64,000 nucleotides of DNA. It comes from Trinickia soli (GTDB taxonomy: Bacteria; Pseudomonadota; Gammaproteobacteria; Burkholderiales; Burkholderiaceae). The position numbers were made by a program, and so were the translations under genes. Positions 26,694-34,750 of this stretch are shown here, in pieces; the first letter of the stretch is position 1, and every line of letters starts with the position of its first letter. The notes below the pieces were generated by a model that saw only the letters and a program-made list of their open reading frames with translations, had not been told where the DNA came from and searched no databases. The stretch lies in the NCBI RefSeq assembly GCF_002879855.1, contig NZ_PNYB01000024.1, forward strand, positions 17,997 to 81,996. The letters are read 5' to 3'.

Positions 26694-28053
26694 ATTCGTT
26701 CTCCAGAGCCGCCAGCTTGGTCAACGTATCGCCGTAGGGTTCGAGCGCGGCCGGAGACTGGCAGGCAAACTCGCGCAGCGCGCCGCGCGCAGCCAGCGCC
26801 GCATCGGCCAGAGCATCGCTGCCCGCGCGGTATTCGCCGATCTGCACGAGCAGCTCGATCTCCTGATATTTGGCGAGCAGTTCGCGCGCCCATGCGGCGC
26901 GACGGACATGCGTATCGTCGACGACACGCGTCATCACGCGTGACGCGCTTGCCAACACGTCGATGGCGGGATGATGTCCCGCCTGCGCCAGCTTGCGCGA
27001 AAGAATGATGTGCCCGTCAAGAATCGAACGGACTTCCTCGGCAATCGGATCGCTTTCGTCGTCGCCTTCGACGAGCACCGTATAGAACGCCGTGATCGAG
27101 CCGCGCGCACCCTGTCCCGCACGTTCTAGCAATTGCGGCAGCACCGAGAATGTCGAGGGCGGAAAGCTGCGCCGCGTCGGCGGCTCGCCCGAGGCCAGAC
27201 CCACTTCACGCTGCGCGCGCGCAAAGCGCGTCAACGAATCGACGAGCAACAAGACGCGCAATCCTTTGTCGCGGAAGTATTCGGCCACCGCCGTCGCGAC
27301 ATACGCGGACTTGACGCGCTCCATCGCGGGGCGATCCGACGTCGAGACGACGAGCACCGTGCGCGCAAGCGCTTCGGGCGAGAGGTTGTGCTCGATGAAT
27401 TCGCGCACCTCGCGTCCACGCTCGCCGATCAAACCGACGACGGCGACGTCGCACGAAGCGCCGCGCGCGATCATGCCGAGCAACGTGCTCTTGCCCACCC
27501 CGGCCGGCGCGAAGATGCCGACGCGTTGACCGATGCCGGTCGTCAGGAATGCATCGATGGCGCGCACGCCCGTCGGTAGCGGGTCGTCGATGAGCGTGCG
27601 ATCGAGCGCGCCCACGGGTTCGGCGAAAGCGCTCACGCGCGTGCCGCCCTTGATCGGGCCGCGATTGTCGAGCGGCTCCCCAAGACCGTTCAACACGCGC
27701 CCGAGCAGCGCGTCGCCTACTTCGAACGTATGCGCATGTCCGGTGGGCAAGACTTCGGTCGCACTCGATAAGCCGGCAAGACTGCCAAGCGGCGTCAGCA
27801 CTGCCGTTTGACGAGAAAACCCGACGACTTCCGCAAACATCGGCGCAAGCCCCGGCGTATGCAGCTCGCACACCTCGCCGAGCTTCGCATGGACACCCGA
27901 GGCGTGAATCAACAGCCCTGCAGTCTGCGTGACGCGCCCGCGCATACGCAGCGGATTCACTCCCTCGAGCGCCTTCGCGAACTCGTCTTCGTTCGCATCG
28001 CCTCGCAATTGCGCGAACAGCGCATCGCGCCAGCCAGAATCCGTTTCGCTCAT
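26674..28053 (-). CDS. sctN: Type III secretion ATPase SctN
   Basis: A 459-residue F1-beta-like ATPase. The Walker A motif FAPAGVGKSTLLG is at about residues 181-193, the catalytic region at GLIGERGREVREFIE, Walker B at LRVLLLVDSLTRFARAQRE, and the RSFPPSTFSVLPQLLER segment is typical of SctN/FliI. It unfolds substrates and releases chaperones at the cytoplasmic face. The start at 28053 follows GGAGGG on the minus strand and overlaps the sctL stop (ATGA). The open frame extends upstream to 28146 only as read-through of sctL sequence. Confidence 0.97.
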   Translation of the reverse strand: MSETDSGWRDALFAQLRGDANEDEFAKALEGVNPLRMRGRVTQTAGLLIHASGVHAKLGEVCELHTPGLAPMFAEVVGFSRQTAVLTPLGSLAGLSSATEVLPTGHAHTFEVGDALLGRVLNGLGEPLDNRGPIKGGTRVSAFAEPVGALDRTLIDDPLPTGVRAIDAFLTTGIGQRVGIFAPAGVGKSTLLGMIARGASCDVAVVGLIGERGREVREFIEHNLSPEALARTVLVVSTSDRPAMERVKSAYVATAVAEYFRDKGLRVLLLVDSLTRFARAQREVGLASGEPPTRRSFPPSTFSVLPQLLERAGQGARGSITAFYTVLVEGDDESDPIAEEVRSILDGHIILSRKLAQAGHHPAIDVLASASRVMTRVVDDTHVRRAAWARELLAKYQEIELLVQIGEYRAGSDALADAALAARGALREFACQSPAALEPYGDTLTKLAALENEYGQNHR

Positions 28054-28697
28054 GCGTCCCTCCGTGCTTCGATCACGGCCCGAATCGCGTCGATTTGCGT
28101 CGACAGACGCGCATCGATGCTGCCAGCCGGCGTCTCGACGACGCAATCATCGTCGCCGAGCGACGCATCCGATACGACGCGAATGGCTTGCGACCGCATC
28201 GCGGCGGCGTCCGCATGCGCTTCGTTGGCGATGGCCTCGCGTCGATTGGCCACGGCCTGCTTCATCACGTCGACCGATTCGGGCGCCACGCGCACGACCA
28301 GGAAGGCCTCGTCGCGCACATAAGCGTCGATGCGTTTGAGCGCGAGCTCGAAAATGCGCTCCCGCGCGAACTCGCCGACCAGCTCGCGCAATCCACGCAC
28401 GACCATATCGGCCATCTTCCGCCGCGACAAGGCAAGCGCGTGCGCCGTATCGAGCGCCGCCGCATACGCGCGCTCGGCGCCTTCGCGCTCGCCTCGCGCA
28501 AATCCTTCGTCGTAGCCCTGGCGCATCATCTGTTCCTTGCGCTCTTCGGCGTCGGCAACGATGCGCTCGGCCTCCTTCTTCGCCGTCGTCACGATCGAGT
28601 TCGCGTCGAGCAGCGCCGAATACTCGTGCTCCTTGAGCACGCGCCGCTCGGAGAGCATCTGCAGATTCTCGCCGGTGATCAGAAAAGCCAGTCCCAT
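28050..28697 (-). CDS. sctL: Type III secretion ATPase stator protein SctL
   Basis: A 215-residue protein beginning MGLAFLITGENLQMLSERRVL, with an Ala/Glu-rich helical middle (SIVTTAKKEAERIVADAEERK) and a C-terminal domain like FliH/YscL and V-ATPase subunit E. SctL dimers anchor the ATPase to the sctQ/sctK sorting platform. The start was set at 28697, because the much longer open frame (to 29363) runs through sctK in another frame. It overlaps sctN by four bases and sctK by 19. Confidence 0.9.
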   Translation of the reverse strand: MGLAFLITGENLQMLSERRVLKEHEYSALLDANSIVTTAKKEAERIVADAEERKEQMMRQGYDEGFARGEREGAERAYAAALDTAHALALSRRKMADMVVRGLRELVGEFARERIFELALKRIDAYVRDEAFLVVRVAPESVDVMKQAVANRREAIANEAHADAAAMRSQAIRVVSDASLGDDDCVVETPAGSIDARLSTQIDAIRAVIEARRDA

Positions 28698-29416
28698 GCT
28701 CGCAACCTCTCGGGGATAAGGCAAAGAAACAGCAGCTCGGCCAGCTCTGAGCGTTGATCGTCGCCCAGTCGATAGGCCGGCTGCACGTCGGCGATACGCG
28801 GCAGTTTCAGGCGCGTGCGCGCGAACACCGGCAAGCCGGCGGGCGCGATGAAGTCGAGCAGCAAACGTGCACCGCGCGCACCGATCTTCTGCACGACGAG
28901 CTTCGGGTAGCGCCGCATCGGCTCGAGCGTCTCGCTGACCGCGTCGAACGGCGGCGTCTCTTTCCGCACGAATGCCATCGTCTGCGCGCCGAAATGCAAC
29001 TGCAGGGTCTTTTCGACGCCACGCGTCACGTCGCTGCTCAGCAGCCACGACTTGTGCAGGCACAATCCGCACAACTTCGCCAGTTCCCCGAACGCGTCGC
29101 GCGGCAGCAGCGCCAACCGCTTCTCGCGCCCACCGAAGTCGTAGTCGGCCGGCACCGCGCCCGCGGCATCGGGCTGCAAGCCCACCTTGTCGAGCAACGC
29201 GCGCGCGAGCACACGCTTGCCTCGATCGCCGAAACGCGCCATGTCGTTCCATGGCGCCGGCCAGATACCGAGCGGCCAACTCGGATCGACGTACTCGTCC
29301 GGACGTAAGTTGAAATCCGCGATGAGACGGGCGAACCGTCCGCGATTTGCCGGAGCCCGCCATAGCTCGTGCGCGCTCCCGCTCGAATCGTCGATCAGAT
29401 CATCGTCAACCGACAT
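28679..29416 (-). CDS. sctK: Type III secretion sorting-platform protein SctK
   Basis: A 245-residue soluble protein with no signal peptide or membrane helix. Its position between sctJ and sctL, its size, and Leu/Trp-rich segments (PLGIWPAPWNDMARFG, LCGLCLHKSWLLSSDVTRGV) fit SctK (YscK/MxiK), which links the cytosolic platform to the inner ring. SctK proteins are poorly conserved, so the name rests partly on gene order. It overlaps sctJ by 11 bases and sctL by 19. Confidence 0.78.
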   Translation of the reverse strand: MSVDDDLIDDSSGSAHELWRAPANRGRFARLIADFNLRPDEYVDPSWPLGIWPAPWNDMARFGDRGKRVLARALLDKVGLQPDAAGAVPADYDFGGREKRLALLPRDAFGELAKLCGLCLHKSWLLSSDVTRGVEKTLQLHFGAQTMAFVRKETPPFDAVSETLEPMRRYPKLVVQKIGARGARLLLDFIAPAGLPVFARTRLKLPRIADVQPAYRLGDDQRSELAELLFLCLIPERLRAWDWLF

Positions 29417-30170
29417 GAGTCTGCTCTTGCGCGACGCCGCCCGACGCCGAGCGCCCCATCAATTTGAACTGGCCACGCCGCAGGAAGAACACCGCCACGG
29501 CGACGATCGTCGAGAGCACGAGCAGCACTGCAACCAACGACAGCGCGCCGGCGAACGGCCCCACCTGAAAGCCTTGTGGACGATCGTTCTCTTTCGGCGC
29601 CGCCGCCTGCAAGAACAGCGACACGTTGTCGTACGAGAGGCCCTCGATGCTGTGTGCCACGAGATCCTTGACCATCGGCGCCATCATCTTCAGGTCGATG
29701 CCGGGACGATATTTGACGTAGACCGACGCCGAGGACGGCTTGATCTTGTCCGACAACGGATCGTTCTCGGGGATCACCACATGCACGTGCGCGACGATCA
29801 CGCCGTTGACGTCGAGCAAGGTCCGCTCGAGTTCCTGCTCGGCACCGTAGATATAGCGAATGCGCTCTTCGGCCGGCGTCGAAACGAGGCCCTGCTTCTT
29901 GAAGATCTCGCCGAGATTTTGCGTCGGCTGACGCGGCAGGCCCACCGCCTTCAATGCATTGAGCGCGGTCGGCACCGACGACCCATCGACCAGCAATTCC
30001 CAACCATGATCAGGCACTTCGGACTTCGACGCGCTGATGCCGGCATTGGCCAACGCCGCGATCATCTCGTTGGCCGAGGACTCCGTCAGGTCCATGTAGA
30101 GTTCCTGCTGACAGCCAGCCAGCAAGAAGGCGCACGCGAGCACAACGCATGCGCGCAGCAGCGTTTTCAT
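29406..30170 (-). CDS. sctJ: Type III secretion inner-membrane ring lipoprotein SctJ
   Basis: A 254-residue lipoprotein. The signal peptide ends in the lipobox LLAGC, with the lipidated Cys at residue 20. Two ring-building domains follow (YMDLTESSANEMIAALANAG and VNGVIVAHVHVVIPENDP), then a C-terminal membrane helix (about residues 207-232) and a short cytosolic tail. It is homologous to YscJ/PrgK and FliF. Its neighbours are sctI upstream and sctK downstream, within the main operon. Confidence 0.95.
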   Translation of the reverse strand: MKTLLRACVVLACAFLLAGCQQELYMDLTESSANEMIAALANAGISASKSEVPDHGWELLVDGSSVPTALNALKAVGLPRQPTQNLGEIFKKQGLVSTPAEERIRYIYGAEQELERTLLDVNGVIVAHVHVVIPENDPLSDKIKPSSASVYVKYRPGIDLKMMAPMVKDLVAHSIEGLSYDNVSLFLQAAAPKENDRPQGFQVGPFAGALSLVAVLLVLSTIVAVAVFFLRRGQFKLMGRSASGGVAQEQTHVG

Positions 30171-30232
30171 AGGTGTTTCCTAACCTGATGCGCAGCGCAG
30201 CGCGTTATCCGCGTGCGTGGCGCGATAACCGG

Positions 30233-30703
30233 CTACTCGGCGTTGTTCTTCAGCAGCGAATGGGTGACGCCATTCGATGCGTCGGCCATGGTCATACTGA
30301 ACTGATACTGCTGCATGGTCGCCGAAGTGGTCATCGTGAAATCGGCCATCTTCACCATCGCCAGCACGGGGTCGCTCGTATCGAGCAATGCGGCCGGGTG
30401 CTCCATCTGCTGCATCGCTGCGTCGTAACGCGCGTCCAACGCGGCCGTTTCCTTGCGCATGTGGTCGACCAATGCATCCAAACTGCGCGTCTCATGCACA
30501 CCACGATGCATATGGACGGTGCCGACAGGCGCGGACTCGGCCGACTGCGCGGACATATGCGCATGGAACGCGCTCGCCTCCGCGGCGTCCGCTTCCTGAT
30601 TGGGCGCGGCCGGCATCGCCTGAGTCGCCGCCGCGGCCGCGCTCGCGCCCTTCGATTTGCTCGCTTCCGACAACTCGACAGTCGGGACGGCTGGAACGGT
30701 CAT
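30233..30703 (-). CDS. sctI: Type III secretion inner rod protein SctI
   Basis: A 156-residue protein. The C-terminal 60 residues (DPVLAMVKMADFTMTTSATMQQYQFSMTMA, read in parts, ending GVTHSLLKNNAE) match the conserved end of HrpB/YscI inner-rod proteins. The N-terminal part is Ala/Ser/His-rich and unconserved. It forms the rod linking the export gate to the needle. GAGG lies before the ATG on the minus strand. It sits between the putative needle gene and sctJ. Confidence 0.85.
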   Translation of the reverse strand: MTVPAVPTVELSEASKSKGASAAAAATQAMPAAPNQEADAAEASAFHAHMSAQSAESAPVGTVHMHRGVHETRSLDALVDHMRKETAALDARYDAAMQQMEHPAALLDTSDPVLAMVKMADFTMTTSATMQQYQFSMTMADASNGVTHSLLKNNAE

Positions 30704-30805
30704 ATGTGCCTCACTGATGATCGGAACAACAAAAAAAATCGACCGGCCGGGCGCCGCTTGCGCAACGCCCGGTCACAACCAGGCGGTAGATACCGCCCGG
30801 TTAAC

Positions 30806-31006
30806 TTACGAAACGTGCGCGCCCTGACGCAACGTCTGGCACATCGTGTCTACCGTGCTGCTCTTGCCTTGCACGGCCGACATGGCGGCCTTGTTGCCGT
30901 CCTGAAACGTGCTGAATTCCAGGCTCTTGATCTGGAAGTCTTGTTCCTGCTTTTGCATGTCGCTGAACGTGCTGTCGACGCTGCTCGTGCCACCGATGCT
31001 TGCCAT
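30806..31006 (-). CDS. sctF: Putative type III needle/pilus subunit SctF
   Basis: A 66-residue protein (MASIGGTSSVDSTFSDMQKQ at the start, TMCQTLRQGAHVS at the end) predicted to be mostly helical, with no signal peptide. Small size, helical Ser/Gln/Lys-rich composition and position between sctD and sctI fit a needle or Hrp-pilus subunit. The sequence alone is not a clear match to YscF, so the call is positional. AAAGGAGAG precedes the ATG on the minus strand, a strong ribosome binding site suited to an abundant subunit. A single internal Cys is unusual for a needle protein. Confidence 0.6.
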   Translation of the reverse strand: MASIGGTSSVDSTFSDMQKQEQDFQIKSLEFSTFQDGNKAAMSAVQGKSSTVDTMCQTLRQGAHVS

Positions 31007-31162
31007 TGTTTCTCTCCTTTGCGATTTAAATGCGATGCCCCTTTTGCCTAGGGCGCTTAACAAACGCGCGTTGCCGCGCTTGCTTGCTCAAGCGAGGCCA
31101 TTCGCCTCGCCAGAACCCGACTACGCGAGCGGCGCTTTCGCCGGTACGCCGCACCGCGAAAC

Positions 31163-32341
31163 CTAGCCCGGCGGCGCCGCGACAAATTCGTGCGCGGCCG
31201 CCGAGCTCACATCCATGAAAAATCGATCCGTTCCCCTCGCGAAGATCACACGGTCGGTGCTGATCTGCCGCACTTCGAGCCCGCCGGGCAATCGCGAACC
31301 TTCGAAATACCGCGCCCCGTCGGAGGTCTCGATGAAACGCGTGCCGCTGCCGTCGTCATAGACGCCCACGATGTCGGGCACCTCGCCGGCGATCGGCGGC
31401 GCAGCCTTCTTGTTCGTGGGCGCAGCCCCTCCTGCATAGGCCACGTGATCGATGACCTGCAACGCGGGCCGCGCGTCTTTCGTGAAATTGGCGACACGCT
31501 GCTGAAGCGACCGGTTGGCCGCGCCGCCGACGAGCAGCGTGCCGTGTCCGCCGTAGGTCACCGATAGCGGCGTATCGCTGAAATAGAGCCGTGCCGACCC
31601 GAGCAACTCGTCGATCACATAGACGTCGCCGATCGTCGTCTGCGGAAACGTCTGCACGATCCGCTGAATCCGATCGCGATCCGATAGCGAGTTGACATAG
31701 CCCGCTACGACGAAGCCGGTGCTCGTTGGCTTCACGCTCAGTTCGGGATAGTCGTGCAGCGCCGCCGCCACCTGTTGCATGCGTTCGGTCGCGCTGGCCT
31801 GAAACCAGAACGGATCGGTCGCGCCGATCGCAAGGTAGGCCCCCCCGGCCAGCACGAGCACGCCCCAAAGCACGCCCAGGCCGACGACGAAGCGCCGGCT
31901 GGCCATCCACGCCGCCCAAGGCGCCGCCGCCCAACGCGTGAGCCGGCCCGTCGCAGGTTGCGCTTGCGACGCACCAGCCGATGCGCGCGGCTCCGCCGAA
32001 GGCACGATGCCGAGCTTCAGTTCGCCGATTTCGACGACGTCGCCGTGCCGCAGCGCGCGTCGCGTCGCGTCGAGCGGGACGCCATTGAGCGTCGCCTCGA
32101 CATCGCCGACGTTCTGCACCGACACGGCGATCTGCCCCACCGAAAGCCGCAGTTGCCGCGGTGCGATGTCGCGATCGGGCACGATCACATCGCATTGCGC
32201 GGACGAGCCCACCCAGTTGTCGCCGAGCTTGAGCGCCAACGTGCGGCCGTATAACGGCCCGCTCAAGAACGACAGACTCCACGGCGCCTTCGTCGAAGCC
32301 ACCGCGGCCTGCCTGGATGGAGAGCTCGCCTCGTCGCTCAT
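31163..32341 (-). CDS. sctD: Type III secretion inner-membrane ring protein SctD
   Basis: A 392-residue protein. An N-terminal cytoplasmic FHA-like domain (residues about 20-115) is followed by a single membrane helix (about 150-172, GLGVLWGVLVLAGGAYLAI) and a periplasmic part with ring-building/BON-like repeats. This is the YscD/PrgH architecture; SctD forms the outer part of the inner-membrane ring and meets SctK on the cytosolic side. It starts one base after the sctC stop. A 156-bp gap without a gene separates it from the needle gene. Confidence 0.9.
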   Translation of the reverse strand: MSDEASSPSRQAAVASTKAPWSLSFLSGPLYGRTLALKLGDNWVGSSAQCDVIVPDRDIAPRQLRLSVGQIAVSVQNVGDVEATLNGVPLDATRRALRHGDVVEIGELKLGIVPSAEPRASAGASQAQPATGRLTRWAAAPWAAWMASRRFVVGLGVLWGVLVLAGGAYLAIGATDPFWFQASATERMQQVAAALHDYPELSVKPTSTGFVVAGYVNSLSDRDRIQRIVQTFPQTTIGDVYVIDELLGSARLYFSDTPLSVTYGGHGTLLVGGAANRSLQQRVANFTKDARPALQVIDHVAYAGGAAPTNKKAAPPIAGEVPDIVGVYDDGSGTRFIETSDGARYFEGSRLPGGLEVRQISTDRVIFARGTDRFFMDVSSAAAHEFVAAPPG

Positions 32342-34462
32342 TCAATGCTCCGATCCGTACGTCGACACCGCCGACGAAACGATTTGCGTGGCTGCGCCCG
32401 TCCGCATCCCCGGCTTCGTCTCGGCAGGCACGCCGTCATGCGCGGGCGCATTCGAAGGCAAGACCGAGGACGCAGGCGCAGCCGCCGTAGTCGACGCACT
32501 CGCGCGCACGCCCTCCTTCGCCGGCGCCTTCGGCGCCGCAGCAGGGGTGCCCGAATCGAGCGCGGGCGCCGCGCTCGAAGACGGCGGCCGCGTGCCCGGC
32601 GCTGCACTAGGCGGAACGATCAGCGGCGCACTCGGCTTGTTCGGCATCGCCTCGCCCGAATTGAGCGGCTGCCCCGGAATCAACGATTCGTCGCCCAGAG
32701 GCGGCGCGCTCGGATCGAACGTGCTCGCCGTTTCGACGACACGCGGCGTGAGCAGATAGAACCGGTCGGAGCGCGACCCGTCCTTCGACGTGTACTTGAA
32801 CAGGTTACCGATCCATGGAATGTCGGAAATCCATGGAATGCCGGTCTTCTTGGTCGTGAGCGAGTCATTGTTGAAGCCGGCGATCAGCAGGCTCTTGCCT
32901 TCGTCGATCATCGCCTTCGTCACGATGTTGCGCTCGATGACTGCCGGCACCTGTGTCACTGTCAGCGTGCTGCTGAGTTCGCCATCGTCGATATCGATCG
33001 ACATCATCACACCGGGCTTGCCCAGATCGTTGACGATGCGCGGCGTGACCTTGACGCTCGTGCCCGTTGTGATGCCGTACAGCGAGGAGTCCTGATACCC
33101 GGCCACCTGGACATAGAATTGGGTCAGGTTTTCGAGGATCGCCTCATTGTTGTCGAGCGTCAGAATCAGCGGCTTCGACAGCGTATGTGCCCGCCCCTTG
33201 TTCTCAAGCAGATTGATGCGCGAGAGCAGATAGTTGCGCATCGCGCCGCCGATCGACGCTGTCAGCGCCATGCCCGCCGGTGTCGTCGCGCCGGTTTGGC
33301 CGCTCTCGGAGCCGGAACTGAACTGAAGCGGCGGGTTGGCGCCGTTGCCGAATTGGAAATCGCCGCCCGGCGTATGCAACCGCCAATCGACACCGAACGA
33401 GTCGAGCGCGCTCTCGTCGATGTCGATGATCGTGAGCCCCACTTCAATCAGCCGCGGCCTCGCATCGAGCGCCGAAATCAGCTGCGCATATTGCGCCATG
33501 TGCTCGGGCACGTCGCGCACGATGACCGAATTCGTGCCCGCATCGGCAACGATTTGCGGCAACGCGATCGGCTGACCCGAGCCGCCGAGCGATTCGCCCG
33601 ACGTGCCGCCGGCCGTATCCGAGCCACTTGCCGCGCCGATCGAGAGCTTCGGCACGTTCACCGTATCGCCCGACGACAGCTTGACCTGCCGGGTCTGCGT
33701 TCCGAGCCGGGCCCCAAAGCCCGGCAAGCCGCGGTTCTCCTCGTTCTTGCCGAACAGGCGGCCCAGCGTCGTCGCAACGCCCGGAATCGTCACTTCCTTG
33801 CCCGCGCGATTGACCTGAAAATCGGTGGCATACGCGTACCGCAACGGGAACGCACGGATCTCGGCGCGATCGAGCCCGCGGCTCGGGTCGGTGATCGTCG
33901 AGATCGCCTGCCGCACGAGTTCGACGTAGCGCTGCGGACCCGATACGTAAATCGTATTCTCGCGATCGCTGATGATCAGCGGGAAGCGCTTGTCGGGAAT
34001 CTGCATCGCCTCGAGCGTGCGCGAGAGCTCCCCCGCACTGCCTTTGGGGATCGGGAACACCTGGGTCTGCCCATCCTCGGCGCGGTCGATATAAAGCAGC
34101 GACCCGTCGAAGTAGTACGTGAGCCCGTAGGTGGCGCAGACACTGCGCAACGTCGCGAGCGGCGACCCCGAGAAATGGCCGCTGATCGTGCCGTCGACCT
34201 TCGGGTCGATCACGGCGGTGACACCTTGCGCGGAAGCGAGCTCGCGCACGAAATCCGAAACCTTCTTGCCGTCGGCGACGATCGTATAAGGGCGGTCGCG
34301 CCATTGCAATTCAGCGGCATGCGAGAAACGAGGCACGCCCAAGAGACCGGCGAGCGAGAATGCGAGCGCGCCAAGGGCGAGCTGCGAAAGACGCACAGCG
34401 TCACGGGAACGAGCAGCGTGAGCGCGGCGCATGCGACGAGAAGAAGGCATCGGAATGCTCAA
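32342..34462 (-). CDS. sctC: Type III secretion outer-membrane secretin SctC
   Basis: A 706-residue secretin. It has a signal peptide ending near FSHAAEL, N0/N1/N3 domains (TIVADGKKVSDFVREL; ENTIYVSGPQRYVELV; ADAGTNSVIVRDVPEHM) and the C-terminal pore domain (VGLTIIDIDESALDSFGVDW; SLLIAGFNND; PWIGNLFKYTS; FYLLTPRVV). A tail of roughly 125 residues rich in Pro, Ala and Ser extends past the pore domain, longer than in YscC. It forms the outer-membrane channel. It overlaps the sctS stop by four bases. Confidence 0.95.
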   Translation of the reverse strand: MSIPMPSSRRMRRAHAARSRDAVRLSQLALGALAFSLAGLLGVPRFSHAAELQWRDRPYTIVADGKKVSDFVRELASAQGVTAVIDPKVDGTISGHFSGSPLATLRSVCATYGLTYYFDGSLLYIDRAEDGQTQVFPIPKGSAGELSRTLEAMQIPDKRFPLIISDRENTIYVSGPQRYVELVRQAISTITDPSRGLDRAEIRAFPLRYAYATDFQVNRAGKEVTIPGVATTLGRLFGKNEENRGLPGFGARLGTQTRQVKLSSGDTVNVPKLSIGAASGSDTAGGTSGESLGGSGQPIALPQIVADAGTNSVIVRDVPEHMAQYAQLISALDARPRLIEVGLTIIDIDESALDSFGVDWRLHTPGGDFQFGNGANPPLQFSSGSESGQTGATTPAGMALTASIGGAMRNYLLSRINLLENKGRAHTLSKPLILTLDNNEAILENLTQFYVQVAGYQDSSLYGITTGTSVKVTPRIVNDLGKPGVMMSIDIDDGELSSTLTVTQVPAVIERNIVTKAMIDEGKSLLIAGFNNDSLTTKKTGIPWISDIPWIGNLFKYTSKDGSRSDRFYLLTPRVVETASTFDPSAPPLGDESLIPGQPLNSGEAMPNKPSAPLIVPPSAAPGTRPPSSSAAPALDSGTPAAAPKAPAKEGVRASASTTAAAPASSVLPSNAPAHDGVPAETKPGMRTGAATQIVSSAVSTYGSEH

Positions 34463-34716
34463 AACAACCTCGCAAAAGACTGCTGACCGAACAACAAAAC
34501 CGAGCGACCGATCCAGCCGCCCGTCACGATGATCGTCACCATGACCGCGATCATGCGTGCGGCCAGGCCGATCGTTTGATCCTGCAATTGCGTGACGGCC
34601 TGCGCCAACGCAACGAACAGCGCTGTGCCCGCCGCCACGAGCACGACCGGCAGCGACAGCATCAGCACGAGCAGCAGCGCTTGCCGCGTAATATCCAGAA
34701 TCGTTTCCGTAGTCAT
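34459..34716 (-). CDS. sctS: Type III secretion export apparatus protein SctS
   Basis: An 85-residue protein with two long hydrophobic helices and the SctS/FliQ pattern (SLPVVLVAAGTALFVALAQAVTQLQDQTI). It contributes four copies to the export gate with SctR and SctT. It lies 34 bp after sctV and its stop overlaps the sctC start (ATGA). Confidence 0.95.
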   Translation of the reverse strand: MTTETILDITRQALLLVLMLSLPVVLVAAGTALFVALAQAVTQLQDQTIGLAARMIAVMVTIIVTGGWIGRSVLLFGQQSFARLF

Positions 34717-34750
34717 CCGATAGCCCTCTGCCTCATGGGGTGGCGGTTCT

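Noticed and set aside
28698..29363. N-terminal extension of SctL to 437 residues
   Set aside because: The added part reads sctK in another frame and has no similarity to stator proteins; an ATG at 28697 begins the conserved region.
32345..34486. 713-codon plus-strand frame opposite sctC
   Set aside because: It is the antisense shadow of the secretin gene; composition is Arg/His-rich with no domain.
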